Shown in pieces: positions 25,486 to 34,906 of a stretch of 64,000 bases of DNA. Position 1 is the stretch's first letter, and every line of letters begins with the position of its first letter. A program made the position numbers and the translations under genes. The DNA is from Streptomyces jeddahensis (GTDB taxonomy: Bacteria > Actinomycetota > Actinomycetes > Streptomycetales > Streptomycetaceae), in the NCBI RefSeq assembly GCF_001642995.1, contig NZ_LOHS01000084.1, forward strand, positions 1 through 64,000, in the 5' to 3' direction. The notes under the pieces are model-generated. The model had not been told where the DNA came from, ran no database searches, and worked only from the letters and a program-made list of their open reading frames with translations.

Positions 25486-27816
25486 TTACGGCGCCGGCGT
25501 GAAGGCCGCCCGGACCCGGTCGAGTTCCGCCTTCGTGACGGGCAGGACCGTGCCATGCCGGGGGCGGCTGGGCAGCTCGTACTCGGCCGGGATGCTCCAT
25601 TCGGGGTTCTCGAGGCTCGGCGTCGTGAAGGGTACGTAGCCGCGCCGCGGTGTCTCGTCCATGAAGACGTACCAGGTGTCGTCGGTGTTGGACTTGAAGG
25701 CGGTCGGGCCCTCGACCCAGTCCGTGCCGACGCCGGTCCTGATGCAGTCGTCCACCAGCTGCCAGTTGCGCGGCTCGGTGTCGGGCAGATCGACCGCCGT
25801 GAGGGACCGGGAGCGTTCCAGGACGATGTCACGCGTGCAGGAGCCGACGACCTTGTCGTCCGTGGTGAACCGGTAGAAGTAGTCCCCGTCCCGGACCACC
25901 GTCGAGTCGATGACCCCGGCACCCGGGTCGTTCCACACCTTCGGCTCGGTGAAGGTGCGGAAGTCGCGGGTGGTCGCGTACATCATGCGCGGATACGTGG
26001 TTCCCGTGTGGCCCGGGTCGTCGGCGCTGTAGAGGTTGGACGCCCAGTACACGACGTACGCGCCCAGCTTCTCGTCGTACGTCGCCTCGGGCGCCCACGT
26101 CATGCCCGCGGTGTCCCCGGAGACCCGCACATGGCGCTGCTCGGACCAGTGGACCAGGTCCGTCGACTCCCAGACCTCGATGTACTTGCTGCCGTGCCGC
26201 ATCTCGTAGTCCCAGCCCCTGCCACCGTTGATCTTCAGGTCGGTGGCGATGAGGTAGAACTTGTCGCCCTCGGGCGAGCGGACGACGAACGGGTCGCGTA
26301 CGCCCTTCTCGCCGAAGGACGACGTGAGCACTGGCTTGTCGCCGTTGAGGTCGTCCCAGTGGAGCGGGTCGTTGCCGCGGCTCGCGGCGAAGTAGATCTG
26401 CTCTCCGTCGGCGTACCTCTCACCGGCGAAGTAGCTGAAGATGTAGCCCTCCAGCGGTTCCTTCTTCGGCAGCGGACGGACGGTCAGGTCGAAGCGCCTC
26501 TTGGCCTGCTCGTCCCCGAGCCGCACCGTCGCCGTGAGCTTGACCGGTGCCGGCGGCTCGCCGTGTGCGGGGCGGTGTACCTCGCCGGTCTCGGTCACGG
26601 TCTTCCTGTCCGTCGACTTCCATGAGACGCGCGTACCGTGCAGGCCGCTGGTCGGGAGGGTGATGTTGCCGCGGATGTCGTCGGCATCCCAGACCTTCAG
26701 GGCATCGGCGGCCTCCGCCACCTTCTCCTGCGCCGTGAGGTCCTCGGGAACCACGACGGTGAACTCCTTCTGGGCGCTCGCCTCTCCGCTCGTCACGGTC
26801 GCGGTGAGCACGACGGTCGCGGGGCCGCTGCCGGGCACGGGCCGTGTGACGGCTCCGCTCGCGCTCACGACGTTCGCGTCGCTGGACGACCAGGTGATGG
26901 CGGATCCGTTCGGCCCGGTCGCCGGGAGGGTGAGGTCCTCGGTGACCGACGAGGTGTCGCCGAGGTCCAGGGCCGCGATGTCACGCGACACGCGTTCCGC
27001 GTCGGAGACGCCGCCTGTCTCGGCGACCTCGGACGCCGTGAGGGCCCGGTCGTACAGCCGGAAGTCGCGCACCTGGCCCTTGAGATAGCGGTCGCCGCTG
27101 TAGAGGGAGCGGCCCAGGTAGTTCGCCGTCGTCGTGCCGCCGCCGATCTGGGCGGGCGTGATGGTCACCCCGGTCTTGCGGGCCACTTCGGCGCCGTCCT
27201 CGTAGAGCACGGCGGTGCCGCCGCTGAGCGTGTAGGTGAGTGTCTTCCAGACGTTGCGCGCCAGGTTGCGTCCGGCCGACACCGTCTGCTCCGTAGACCA
27301 GTTGCCGGTGGCGATCGACGTCCGGTAGGTGTCACCGGTGGTGAAGAGGTAGCCGTTGCCGCTGCTGCCGGAGCTGTTGCCCAGGCCCCAGATGAAGTAC
27401 GGCGTGGCCTGGTCGTCGGCGATGCGGACCTGCACCGACACGGTGATCGAGGTGAGGTCCCGCATCAGGTCGTCGGGCAGCCGGACGTAGTCGTCCGTGC
27501 CGTCCAGGCTCAGGCCCTCACCGCCCAGCCAGGTGGCGTCGCCGTTCACGGTCGCGTTGCGGTCGTGGCCCGAGGCGTCGGTGGCGGTCGTGCCGCTCGT
27601 CTGGTCGAGCGGGTAGTGGACGACGAGACCGTCCGCCGCCACTGCCGCTCGCGCGGGCACGGCGGCGAGCAGTGCGGCGAGCAGGCACGCCACCAGTGTG
27701 GCCGCCAGCAGGCGGGCGCGGGGAAGGGGCGGGGCGAGGGTCGTGGCTGTCGCTGCGTTACTGGTCAGGGGTCCGGGACCATCGGATCTGGAACGGGCGC
27801 GGCTGATGCGGCTCAT
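25486..27816 (-). CDS. Secreted LamG/Ig-like/GH43 glycoside hydrolase
   Basis: A 776-residue exported enzyme. The signal peptide has a long n-region and hydrophobic core LLAATLVACLLAALLAAVP (about 35-57). Then come a LamG jelly-roll (about 62-270: HYPLDQTSGTTATDASGHDRNAT...YLKGQVRDFRLYDRALT), two immunoglobulin-like beta modules (about 285-450: ITWSSSDANVVSASGAV) and a GH43 five-bladed propeller (about 452-776) with GVRDPFVVRSPEGDKFYLIA, TWAPEATYDEKLGAYVVYW and WVEGPTAFK, which hold the usual acidic catalytic residues. Likely an arabinan- or arabinofuranoside-degrading enzyme acting outside the cell. No sugar transporter is adjacent. Confidence 0.88.
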   Translation of the reverse strand: MSRISRARSRSDGPGPLTSNAATATTLAPPLPRARLLAATLVACLLAALLAAVPARAAVAADGLVVHYPLDQTSGTTATDASGHDRNATVNGDATWLGGEGLSLDGTDDYVRLPDDLMRDLTSITVSVQVRIADDQATPYFIWGLGNSSGSSGNGYLFTTGDTYRTSIATGNWSTEQTVSAGRNLARNVWKTLTYTLSGGTAVLYEDGAEVARKTGVTITPAQIGGGTTTANYLGRSLYSGDRYLKGQVRDFRLYDRALTASEVAETGGVSDAERVSRDIAALDLGDTSSVTEDLTLPATGPNGSAITWSSSDANVVSASGAVTRPVPGSGPATVVLTATVTSGEASAQKEFTVVVPEDLTAQEKVAEAADALKVWDADDIRGNITLPTSGLHGTRVSWKSTDRKTVTETGEVHRPAHGEPPAPVKLTATVRLGDEQAKRRFDLTVRPLPKKEPLEGYIFSYFAGERYADGEQIYFAASRGNDPLHWDDLNGDKPVLTSSFGEKGVRDPFVVRSPEGDKFYLIATDLKINGGRGWDYEMRHGSKYIEVWESTDLVHWSEQRHVRVSGDTAGMTWAPEATYDEKLGAYVVYWASNLYSADDPGHTGTTYPRMMYATTRDFRTFTEPKVWNDPGAGVIDSTVVRDGDYFYRFTTDDKVVGSCTRDIVLERSRSLTAVDLPDTEPRNWQLVDDCIRTGVGTDWVEGPTAFKSNTDDTWYVFMDETPRRGYVPFTTPSLENPEWSIPAEYELPSRPRHGTVLPVTKAELDRVRAAFTPAP

Positions 27817-28161
27817 GTCGGGTCGAGTCCCTTCGACGACATGGGAAGGAGGGAAGGCCTAACGGCTCGTAGGTACCTCGTAGTTCGAAATATCGGACAT
27901 GGTCCGGGAAGTCGACCAGACGGTAGGAGGGTTCCTCCTGAGCGTCAAGGGGGCAAGGAGGGAGCGGAGTTGGTCTGGTCGCCGTGGGGGCGCGGCTCTC
28001 GTTCGATCGGCTGTTCCCGGGTGGACCGCCGCGCGCCAAACGGACTATCGCGACATTTCACCATGTTGCTCGCTAATATCTCTGCGGCGGGGAGGTGCCG
28101 ACAGGCCCGTCACCACACCTAGCAGCGACCCGGGAACTCCGGCTGCACCAGTAGGACGGAC
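27817..28161. other. Intergenic region between divergent GH43 and arcD genes
   Basis: No gene seen. CTCGTAG is directly repeated with a 4-base spacer at about 27865, next to an AT-rich patch TTCGAAATATCGGA. A second AT-richer patch (GACATTTCACCATG...GCTAATATCTC) precedes arcD and probably carries its promoter. Confidence 0.45.
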
Positions 28162-29637
28162 ATGACCCACACCGAATCGGACACCGACACCCAAGCCCCG
28201 CCGCAGCCGGCCAAGCTGTCGCTGCTGACCCTCGCCATGATGGTCGTCGGCTCGATGGTCGGCGCGGGTGTCTTCTCGCTTCCGGCCCGTTTCGCCGAGG
28301 AGACCGGGGTGGCCGGTGCGCTGATCGCCTGGGCGATCGCCGGCACCGGCATGCTCATGCTCGCCTTCGTCTTCCAGATGCTCGCGATCCGCAGACCCGA
28401 CCTCGACTCCGGCGTCTACGCCTACGCCAAGGCGGGCTTCGGCGAATACCTGGGCTTCTTCTCGGCATTCGGCTACTGGGCCAGCGCCTGCGTCGGTAAC
28501 GTGACGTACTGGGTGCTCATCATGTCGACGATCGGCGCCGTCGCGCCCGCTCTCGGCGAGGGCGACACCGTCCTCGCGGTGGTGCTTTCCTCGCTGTGCC
28601 TGTGGTCGTTCTTCTTCCTGATCAAACGGGGCGTCAAGGAAGCAGCGGCCATCAACCGGATCGTCACCGTGGCCAAGGTCGTCCCGATCGTGGTCTTCGT
28701 CATCATCGCGCTGTTCTATCTCGACCCCCAGGTCTTCGCCGACAACTTCCGCGGCGCCGACTACGCGGGTTCACTGTTCGAGCAGGTCAAAGGCACCATG
28801 CTGGCCACGGTCTTCGTGTTCCTCGGTGTGGAGGGCGCCAGCGTCTACTCCCGCCACGCCAAACGGCGCGAGGACGTCGGGCGCGCCACGGTGCTGGGGT
28901 TCCTGAGCGTGTTCGCCATCTTCGCGTCGGTCACGATCGTGTCGTACGGCATCATGCCGATGAGCGAGATCGCCGATCTGCGCCAGCCCTCCATGGCCGG
29001 CGTGCTGGAGAGCGCGGTCGGCACCTGGGGCAAGGCCTTCGTCAGCGTGGGGCTCATCGTCTCCGTGCTCGGGGCCTACCTCGCCTGGACCCTGATGGCG
29101 GCCGAGGTGCTGTACGTGGCCGCGCTGGACAACGACATGCCCCGGTTCCTGCGCCGCGCCACCGACGCCGACGTGCCCGTGCCGGCGCTGCTGATGACGA
29201 CCGTCCTCGTCCAGATCGTCCTCGTCGTCACCCTGTTCTCCGCGGACGCGTTCAACTTCGCCCTCGATCTGACCAGCGCCCTGACCCTGATCCCGTTCCT
29301 GCTCGCGGCGGCCTTCGCCGTCAAGGTCGTCGGGGCGCGACGGTCCGGCGACGGACGGGGCGAGGGCTCGGCCGGACGGCGTGAGGGCTCGGCCGCCAAC
29401 ATCGTCGTGGCCGTGCTCGCCACGCTCTACACCCTGTTCCTGCTCTACGCCGCAGGTCCGAAGTACCTCCTGGTGTCGTTCATCATCTACGCGCCCGCCA
29501 CGGTGCTGTTCGTGATGGCCCGCCGCGAGCAGGGCAGACGGCTCTTCTCACCGGGCGAACTGGTCATCCTCGCCGTCTCCGTGGCCGGGGCCGTGATGGG
29601 CGTCATCGCGCTGGCCATGGGATGGATCAGCCTCTGA
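28162..29637 (+). CDS. arcD: Arginine/ornithine antiporter-like APC permease
   Basis: A 491-residue APC-family basic amino acid antiporter with 12 or so membrane segments. MMVVGSMVGAGVFSLPARFAEE (about 26-48) is the family start; YWASACVGNVTYW and VFVFLGVEGASVYSRHAKRR follow. Paired 57 bases upstream of arginine deiminase, so it likely exchanges arginine for ornithine or citrulline. A Gly/Arg-rich insertion (SGDGRGEGSAGRREGS) sits in the loop before the last membrane segments. ATG with AGGA about 6 nt upstream. Lysine permease-type relatives are an alternative. Confidence 0.88.
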   Translation: MTHTESDTDTQAPPQPAKLSLLTLAMMVVGSMVGAGVFSLPARFAEETGVAGALIAWAIAGTGMLMLAFVFQMLAIRRPDLDSGVYAYAKAGFGEYLGFFSAFGYWASACVGNVTYWVLIMSTIGAVAPALGEGDTVLAVVLSSLCLWSFFFLIKRGVKEAAAINRIVTVAKVVPIVVFVIIALFYLDPQVFADNFRGADYAGSLFEQVKGTMLATVFVFLGVEGASVYSRHAKRREDVGRATVLGFLSVFAIFASVTIVSYGIMPMSEIADLRQPSMAGVLESAVGTWGKAFVSVGLIVSVLGAYLAWTLMAAEVLYVAALDNDMPRFLRRATDADVPVPALLMTTVLVQIVLVVTLFSADAFNFALDLTSALTLIPFLLAAAFAVKVVGARRSGDGRGEGSAGRREGSAANIVVAVLATLYTLFLLYAAGPKYLLVSFIIYAPATVLFVMARREQGRRLFSPGELVILAVSVAGAVMGVIALAMGWISL

Positions 29638-29694
29638 CCGGCCGTCCGACCGCGTCCCCGCGCCCCCCTTCGTACGTCCAGAAAGGGCACCCCC

Positions 29695-30963
29695 GTGACA
29701 AGCCACGACACCACCCGGACGACCTCACCGGCCTATGGCGTCCACTCCGAGGTCGGCACGCTGCGCAAGGTCCTGGTGTGCGCACCCGGACTCGCGCACC
29801 GCAGACTCACCCCCACCAACGCCGGCGACCTGCTGTTCGACGATGTGATGTGGGTGGAGAACGCCCAGCGGGACCACGCCGACTTCGTCAACAAGCTGCG
29901 CGGGCGCGGCGTCGACGTCGTCGAGCTGCACGATCTGCTCGCCCAGACGCTGGCGATCCCCGAGGCGAAGACCTGGCTGCTCGACCGCAAGATCACTCCC
30001 AACGAAGTGGGGCTCGGTCTCGTCGACGACACGCGCGCCTTCCTCGAGACGCTCGACCCCGCACAGCTCACGGAGTACCTGATCGGGGGGCTCGCCACCG
30101 TCGATCTGCCGGAGGAGTTCCGTTCCGCCCATCTCGGCCTGGCGCGGGAGTCCCTCGGCGGACGCGAGTACCTCATGCCGCCCCTGCCCAACACCCTCTA
30201 CACCCGCGACACGACCTGCTGGCTGTACGGCGGCCTCACCCTCAACCCGCTGTACTGGCCCGCCCGGCACGACGAGACCCTCCTGATGAAGGCGATCTAC
30301 ACCTTCCACCCGGACTTCGCCGGCTCCACGGTGTGGTGGGGAGACCCCGAACGCGACTGGGGCCAGGCGACGTTCGAGGGCGGCGACATCATGCCAGTCG
30401 GCAAGGGTGTCGTCCTGATGGGCATGAGCGAACGCACCTCACGCCAGGCCATCACGCAGGTCGCCGCCGCGCTGTTCCGCCAGGGCGCCGCCCAGCACGT
30501 GATCGTCGCAGGCATGCCGAAACTGCGGGCCGCCATGCACCTGGACACCGTCTTCACCTTCGCCGACCGCGACCTGGTGACGCTGTACCCGACCATCATG
30601 GACGGCGTCCACACCTTCTCCCTGCGGCCGAGCGACAAGGCCCCGGGCTTCGAGCTCACCGACGAGGGCTCCCGCCCCTTCGTCGACGTGGTCGCCAAGG
30701 CCCTCGGACTGCCCGAGCTGAGGGTCGTGGAGACGGGCGGCGACGTCTACGCCTCCGAGCGGCAGCAATGGGACAGCGGCAACAACGCCGTCGCCCTCGA
30801 GCCGGGCGTCGTCTTCACCTACGACCGCAACACCCAGACGAACACGCTGCTGCGCAAGGCCGGCATCGAGGTCATCACCATCGTCGGCGCCGAACTCGGC
30901 CGGGGCCGCGGCGGCGGACACTGCATGACCTGCCCGATCGTCCGCGACCCCGTCGAGTTCTGA
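29695..30963 (+). CDS. arcA: Arginine deiminase
   Basis: A 422-residue guanidino-modifying enzyme hydrolysing arginine to citrulline and ammonia. Visible are PNTLYTRDTTCW, FEGGDIMPVG, the His-x-Asp pair in AAMHLDTVF and the catalytic Cys in GGGHCMTCP near the end. GTG start with AGAAAGGG upstream. It follows arcD on the same strand. The rest of the deiminase pathway (ornithine carbamoyltransferase, carbamate kinase) is not next to it, so ATP generation through this route would need genes elsewhere; acid or nitrogen use is an alternative role. Confidence 0.95.
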   Translation: MTSHDTTRTTSPAYGVHSEVGTLRKVLVCAPGLAHRRLTPTNAGDLLFDDVMWVENAQRDHADFVNKLRGRGVDVVELHDLLAQTLAIPEAKTWLLDRKITPNEVGLGLVDDTRAFLETLDPAQLTEYLIGGLATVDLPEEFRSAHLGLARESLGGREYLMPPLPNTLYTRDTTCWLYGGLTLNPLYWPARHDETLLMKAIYTFHPDFAGSTVWWGDPERDWGQATFEGGDIMPVGKGVVLMGMSERTSRQAITQVAAALFRQGAAQHVIVAGMPKLRAAMHLDTVFTFADRDLVTLYPTIMDGVHTFSLRPSDKAPGFELTDEGSRPFVDVVAKALGLPELRVVETGGDVYASERQQWDSGNNAVALEPGVVFTYDRNTQTNTLLRKAGIEVITIVGAELGRGRGGGHCMTCPIVRDPVEF

Positions 30964-31002
30964 GCCCGCCGTCCAGGACGTGCCGGGCAGGACGGGTTCG
31001 GG

Positions 31003-32277
31003 TCAGCCCTCGGAGGGGCCCGTCCAGCCCGCCGCCACATGGCCGAGCCGCACGCGCTGAGGATGGTCGCCGACCGGCACGGACGCGACCTTCCGGCCGG
31101 TCGAGAAATCGATGGCGGTGACCTGGTCGGCACCGCTCTCGGAGACGACGCAGGACTTTCCGTCGCCGCTCACCGTCGCCCAGTACGGCTTCGAGGCGGT
31201 CACCAGCGGCCCTTCCTGGAGCGACTCCCGGTCGACGACCGTCACGTAGTCGTCCATCGTTCCGGCGATGCACAGCTTGGTGCCCTGTGGATTCATCGAC
31301 ATACCGTGGTGACGGGAGTCGTTGACCCAGGTGGTGCGATCCTCGCTGGTCGCGGCGTTCTTCGGGAGGGTCTTGACGCGGGTGACCTTGTCTGACGCGA
31401 CGTCGTACTCGACGAACCCGTTGAAGAACGAGACCTGGAAGTAGAGCGTCGACTCGTCGGGCGTGAAGGCGACCGGGCGGACCGCGTCGGAGAGGTCCTC
31501 ACGGCCGAAGGCGTCGAGCCGCTCCCGCATGTCGATGACCTTGACCTGCTCGAAGGTGTCCGCATCGACGACGGTGATGCGGCGGTCGCCCTTCGTCCAG
31601 TCGAACGCCGGATCGTCGAGGGCCGTGATGACCTCGCCGATCGACATGTTCCAGACGTACTTCCCGCCGTCCGTGAAGACGTTCTCATGGGGCTTGTCGC
31701 CGGTTGCGAACGAACCGAGCTGCTTGCCGGTGTCGATGTCGAGCACGTGCACGGTGTTCGCCGTGGAGGCCGAGACGGCGACACGGGTGCCGTCGGGGGA
31801 CACCGCCATGTGGTCCGAGCGGTAACCCGACACCGGGAAGCGCCACTTGATCCGGCCCGTGGCGAGGTCGATCGACACGACATCGGCGAAGCTCGGGCGG
31901 GACACGACGACGGCCGACCCGTCGGGGGGCGAGTACATGTCGTCGACGAACTGGTCGTGCCCCTCGCCGGGCCCGTGCCGTACCCCGAGGAAGTAGGCCA
32001 GCTTGATGGGGTTGAGGTAGATCTCGGTGAGACGCTCGTCCTTGTCCGGAATGACGTTGATACGGCCGATCCTGGCGAAGTCGCCCCGGGACTCGATGAC
32101 GTCGGCGGTGCCGTCCCAGTTGTTGCCGACGAACATGACCTCGCGCAGGCCCTCTGCGCTCTGCTGCGGGGACGCGGCGGGTGCGGTGGGTACGGCGGTC
32201 GCCGTCGAAAGCCCGGCGAGAGCCAAGGCGAGGGCGGCGGCCATGGTGCAGACGTGCCGGGATCTGGGGACGGGCAT
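31003..32277 (-). CDS. Secreted YVTN/YncE-like beta-propeller protein
   Basis: A 424-residue exported protein: signal peptide (AAALALALAGLSTATAVPTAPA), then repeated beta-propeller blades with typical phrases DMYSPPDGSAVVVSRPSFADVVSIDLATGRI, MAVSPDGTRVAVSASTANTVHVLDIDTGKQLGSF and WATVSGDGKSCVVSESGADQV. Such proteins bind ligands or act as dehydrogenase-like or adhesion modules; no catalytic site is evident. ATG at 32277 chosen for AAGGA 7 nt upstream. Its promoter region holds two clear dyads (32312-32358), suggesting tight control, but no regulator gene is adjacent. Confidence 0.85.
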   Translation of the reverse strand: MPVPRSRHVCTMAAALALALAGLSTATAVPTAPAASPQQSAEGLREVMFVGNNWDGTADVIESRGDFARIGRINVIPDKDERLTEIYLNPIKLAYFLGVRHGPGEGHDQFVDDMYSPPDGSAVVVSRPSFADVVSIDLATGRIKWRFPVSGYRSDHMAVSPDGTRVAVSASTANTVHVLDIDTGKQLGSFATGDKPHENVFTDGGKYVWNMSIGEVITALDDPAFDWTKGDRRITVVDADTFEQVKVIDMRERLDAFGREDLSDAVRPVAFTPDESTLYFQVSFFNGFVEYDVASDKVTRVKTLPKNAATSEDRTTWVNDSRHHGMSMNPQGTKLCIAGTMDDYVTVVDRESLQEGPLVTASKPYWATVSGDGKSCVVSESGADQVTAIDFSTGRKVASVPVGDHPQRVRLGHVAAGWTGPSEG

Positions 32278-32311
32278 CGTCGGTCCTTCCGTTGCTGGAG
32301 GCATGACAAGC

Positions 32312-32358
32312 AGAACGTGAACAACGTTCTTGTTCTCCTGGACTTACTGGAAAGTAAG
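32312..32358. promoter_or_regulatory. Two dyad operators upstream of the beta-propeller gene
   Basis: AGAACGT-GAACA-ACGTTCT at 32312-32330 (perfect 7-bp arms) and CTTACT-GGAA-AGTAAG at 32343-32358 (perfect 6-bp arms) stand 35 and 66 bases upstream of the start. The second has the form of TetR-family operators (TTACT-N4-AGTAA). Confidence 0.6.
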
Positions 32359-32437
32359 GAAGGAGTGCCCGTCTTCACAAGACTCCGTGCGCGACGCATT
32401 GCGGAACCCCGCCCGACGTTGGGCCGCGACCGGCCGC

Positions 32438-34072
32438 TCAACTCCGGGTGAAAGTACCGAGCCCGTTCTCGTCGAGCGCCTCCACGCGGACCTTGGTGAT
32501 CTCGCCGTCGGAGTTCGCGGTGAACGTGACGCCGGACAGGCCGGACGCGTTCTCGCCGGTGGTCTCGTAGCTGAAGGTGTCGCCGTCGTAGTGCCGAAGG
32601 GGGAACTTCGTCTTCTTCGGGCCCAGTTGTATGACCAGGGTGCCGTCCTCGGTGCTCACCGTCATCGGGCCGTAGAAGTCGTTGGCGTAGGTGCCCGCGT
32701 AGGCGCTGTTCGCCCGGGCCGGCCTGGGGTCCGCCGGGGGTCTCGAGTAGTCGGTCCGCGAGCGTTCGGCCTCCTCCTGCTGCTGCAGGATGCGGCCGAC
32801 GAAGCCCAGCCAGTCGACCGTGGGACGGCCGGTGCCCGCGATGTCGAAGAAGTCGGCGGCGATCGCCTCGGGGACGCCGACGGGCCGGCCGTTGGTGAGG
32901 ACGACGATGCCGAGTTGTTCCGAGGGCAGCAGCGTGACGTTGGTCGCGGCGCCGAGGTCGAAGGCACCCGAGTGGCTGAGGCGCAGGCGTCCGTGGTCGT
33001 CGTAGCCGACGTTCCAGCCCAGGCCGTAGAACCCGGATCGGCCGGCCAGGGCCGGCGGCGGTTGGGAGAGGATGTGCGGGACGTGCGTCTCGTTCAGGGC
33101 CGCGGCGTCGATGACCTGCCGTCCGTCGAACTTTCCGTCGGCGAGCTGCAGTCGCAGCCACTTCGTCATGTCCCGGGCCGTGGAGCTGGCGCCGCCGGCC
33201 GGGCTCTGCGCGTCCGCGTCCCGTACGTGCCGGGCCTGCCAGGAGCCGTCCACCTTCACGTGGGTGACGGCCTTGTTCGAGGCCCGCTCGTAGTCGGCGA
33301 AGGCAGAGCTGGTGGATGTCATGCCCAGCGGCTTGTACACCTCCCGCTCGGACAGCTCCTCCCAACTCGTCCCCGCCGCCTCGGCCACCGCCTCCGCGGC
33401 CGCGGTGACGCCGAAGTTCGTGTACGCGTACGAGGCGCGGAACGGAGCGAGCGGCTCGTAGCGCAGACGGCCGAGGATGTACGCGCGGTCATAGCCGAGG
33501 TCCTCGAGGAGGTCGCCCGCGTGGTCGGGCAGACCGCTGCGATGCGAGAACAGGTCGGCGATGGTCACATGGCCGGTGACCCACGGATCCTTGAGCGCGA
33601 AGCCGGGGCTGTACTTCACCACCGGATCGTCCCAGCCGACCGTCTTGCGGCCGACGGCTCCGGCGACGACGGTGGACGCGAGCGGTTTCGACACCGAGGC
33701 GAGCTGGAACACGGTGTCGGCGTCGACCGTGCCCGGCTGTCCGACCCTGCGCGTGCCGAAGCCCTTCAGATAGACCACGCGGTCGCGGTGAACGACCCCG
33801 ACGGCCACACCTGGCACGCCTGTCCGCCGCATGGCGCTGCGGACCACGTCGTCGAGCCGGTCGACCGCCGCGTCCACCTTGGCCTGCGTGAGCTGCGGCG
33901 GGGGTTGCGGCGGCGGAGCACTGGCCATGGGCGACGGCGAAACGGTGCCATCGGGCAACTCCACGGTGAGCGCCCGCGGACCGGTACAGCCGGCCGTGAC
34001 CACCATCGCCACCAGGCCCAGCGCCGCGGCGATTCGGCGACACGCCGTACGCACCCGGTCGAGGCGGATCAT
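32438..34072 (-). CDS. Beta-lactamase-fold serine hydrolase lipoprotein
   Basis: A 544-residue exported lipoprotein. Signal peptide and lipobox VVTAGC (Cys about 29) are followed by a Pro-rich linker and a class C beta-lactamase/D-Ala-D-Ala carboxypeptidase domain (about 65-420) with SVSK (SxxK), YTNF (YxN) and HSG motifs. The C-terminal 100 residues form a DUF3471-like beta domain (NSAYAGTYANDFYGPMTVS). Probably an esterase or peptidase of the cell envelope; true beta-lactam hydrolysis is not implied. ATG at 34072. Confidence 0.9.
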   Translation of the reverse strand: MIRLDRVRTACRRIAAALGLVAMVVTAGCTGPRALTVELPDGTVSPSPMASAPPPQPPPQLTQAKVDAAVDRLDDVVRSAMRRTGVPGVAVGVVHRDRVVYLKGFGTRRVGQPGTVDADTVFQLASVSKPLASTVVAGAVGRKTVGWDDPVVKYSPGFALKDPWVTGHVTIADLFSHRSGLPDHAGDLLEDLGYDRAYILGRLRYEPLAPFRASYAYTNFGVTAAAEAVAEAAGTSWEELSEREVYKPLGMTSTSSAFADYERASNKAVTHVKVDGSWQARHVRDADAQSPAGGASSTARDMTKWLRLQLADGKFDGRQVIDAAALNETHVPHILSQPPPALAGRSGFYGLGWNVGYDDHGRLRLSHSGAFDLGAATNVTLLPSEQLGIVVLTNGRPVGVPEAIAADFFDIAGTGRPTVDWLGFVGRILQQQEEAERSRTDYSRPPADPRPARANSAYAGTYANDFYGPMTVSTEDGTLVIQLGPKKTKFPLRHYDGDTFSYETTGENASGLSGVTFTANSDGEITKVRVEALDENGLGTFTRS

Positions 34073-34160
34073 GTCCCCCAGTCAAACCCAGGTGGGTACG
34101 CGTGTCGCCTCTGCGGCGGCGAACAGGGTGACCACGGCACGACACCCCGGCAGCCGGCCG

Positions 34161-34703
34161 TCACCCCGGCTGCCTCGGCGCCGCGTTCCCGAGCCGGATG
34201 CCGCTGAACCCCAGCGTGCTGCCGATCACCGCATCCCAGAACTCCCAGAGGCTGTCGAGCACGCGCAATTGGATGCCCGCCTCCCGGTGGAGCTCGAGAA
34301 GATCACCGACAGGCTCGGCCGGGCCGAGCGGCTCGACGGGCTCGATGGCCACATGGGCGTGCGGAACGGGCTCGCCGAACGGCCGGAAGGCGGCGGCCGG
34401 CAACCGGTAAGCGAAGAGTTCAGCACTCAGGAACCGTTTCACCCAGCCGTACTCGATCGCATGGACGCGCTCACCGCCGCCCGGCCCGAGGATGCGCTCC
34501 CGGTCGTCCTCCGACGTGCCGGGCACGGTCCAGGCCATGGCCCGCGGACACTGACGGGGAAACCAGTAGTCCGGCGCGCGGACATCATCGACGGCCCACA
34601 CATACGCCTCCGGCTGGCGGGCGGTGGCGGCGACGTGCGGACGGAACACGGTGATGGCGGGGTCTTCCGAGAAGTGCAGGACTTCACCAGGTCGTGGACG
34701 CAT
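34161..34703 (-). CDS. DUF6886-like protein
   Basis: A 180-residue soluble protein. VLHFSEDPAITVFRPH at the N-terminus, then YVWAVDDVRAPDYWFPRQCPR and the acidic/aromatic C-terminal half match my recollection of the DUF6886 family, whose function is unknown. ATG at 34703 starts MRPRPGEVLHFSED; an upstream ATG at 34763 adds unconserved residues. Stands alone between the lipoprotein and the divergent LAETG protein. Confidence 0.75.
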   Translation of the reverse strand: MRPRPGEVLHFSEDPAITVFRPHVAATARQPEAYVWAVDDVRAPDYWFPRQCPRAMAWTVPGTSEDDRERILGPGGGERVHAIEYGWVKRFLSAELFAYRLPAAAFRPFGEPVPHAHVAIEPVEPLGPAEPVGDLLELHREAGIQLRVLDSLWEFWDAVIGSTLGFSGIRLGNAAPRQPG

Positions 34704-34906
34704 GGTTCCCAGGTCTACCGCAGAGCCGCCACGGAGCGCCGCTGGACGGTGCGTTGACCGCATTCACCTGATCGTTACGCGGATCAATGGGGCAAGCGGC
34801 GCCTTCTGGTGCGTATGCGTAGTCCTGCGTCTTGACGTGTTGATCACTGCCGCAGGAAGCTGAGCCGCCCCCCACGGCGTCCCCCTCTTCCCACGTTGGA
34901 TTGCCC

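Noticed and set aside
24655..26625. 656-codon plus-strand open frame opposite the HAD and GH43 genes
   Set aside because: Shadow frame; catalytic motifs of both genes lie on the minus strand.
32438..34072. True beta-lactamase resistance gene
   Set aside because: The lipoprotein signal, DUF3471-like tail and class C-like motifs point to an envelope esterase or peptidase; the fold alone does not show beta-lactam hydrolysis.
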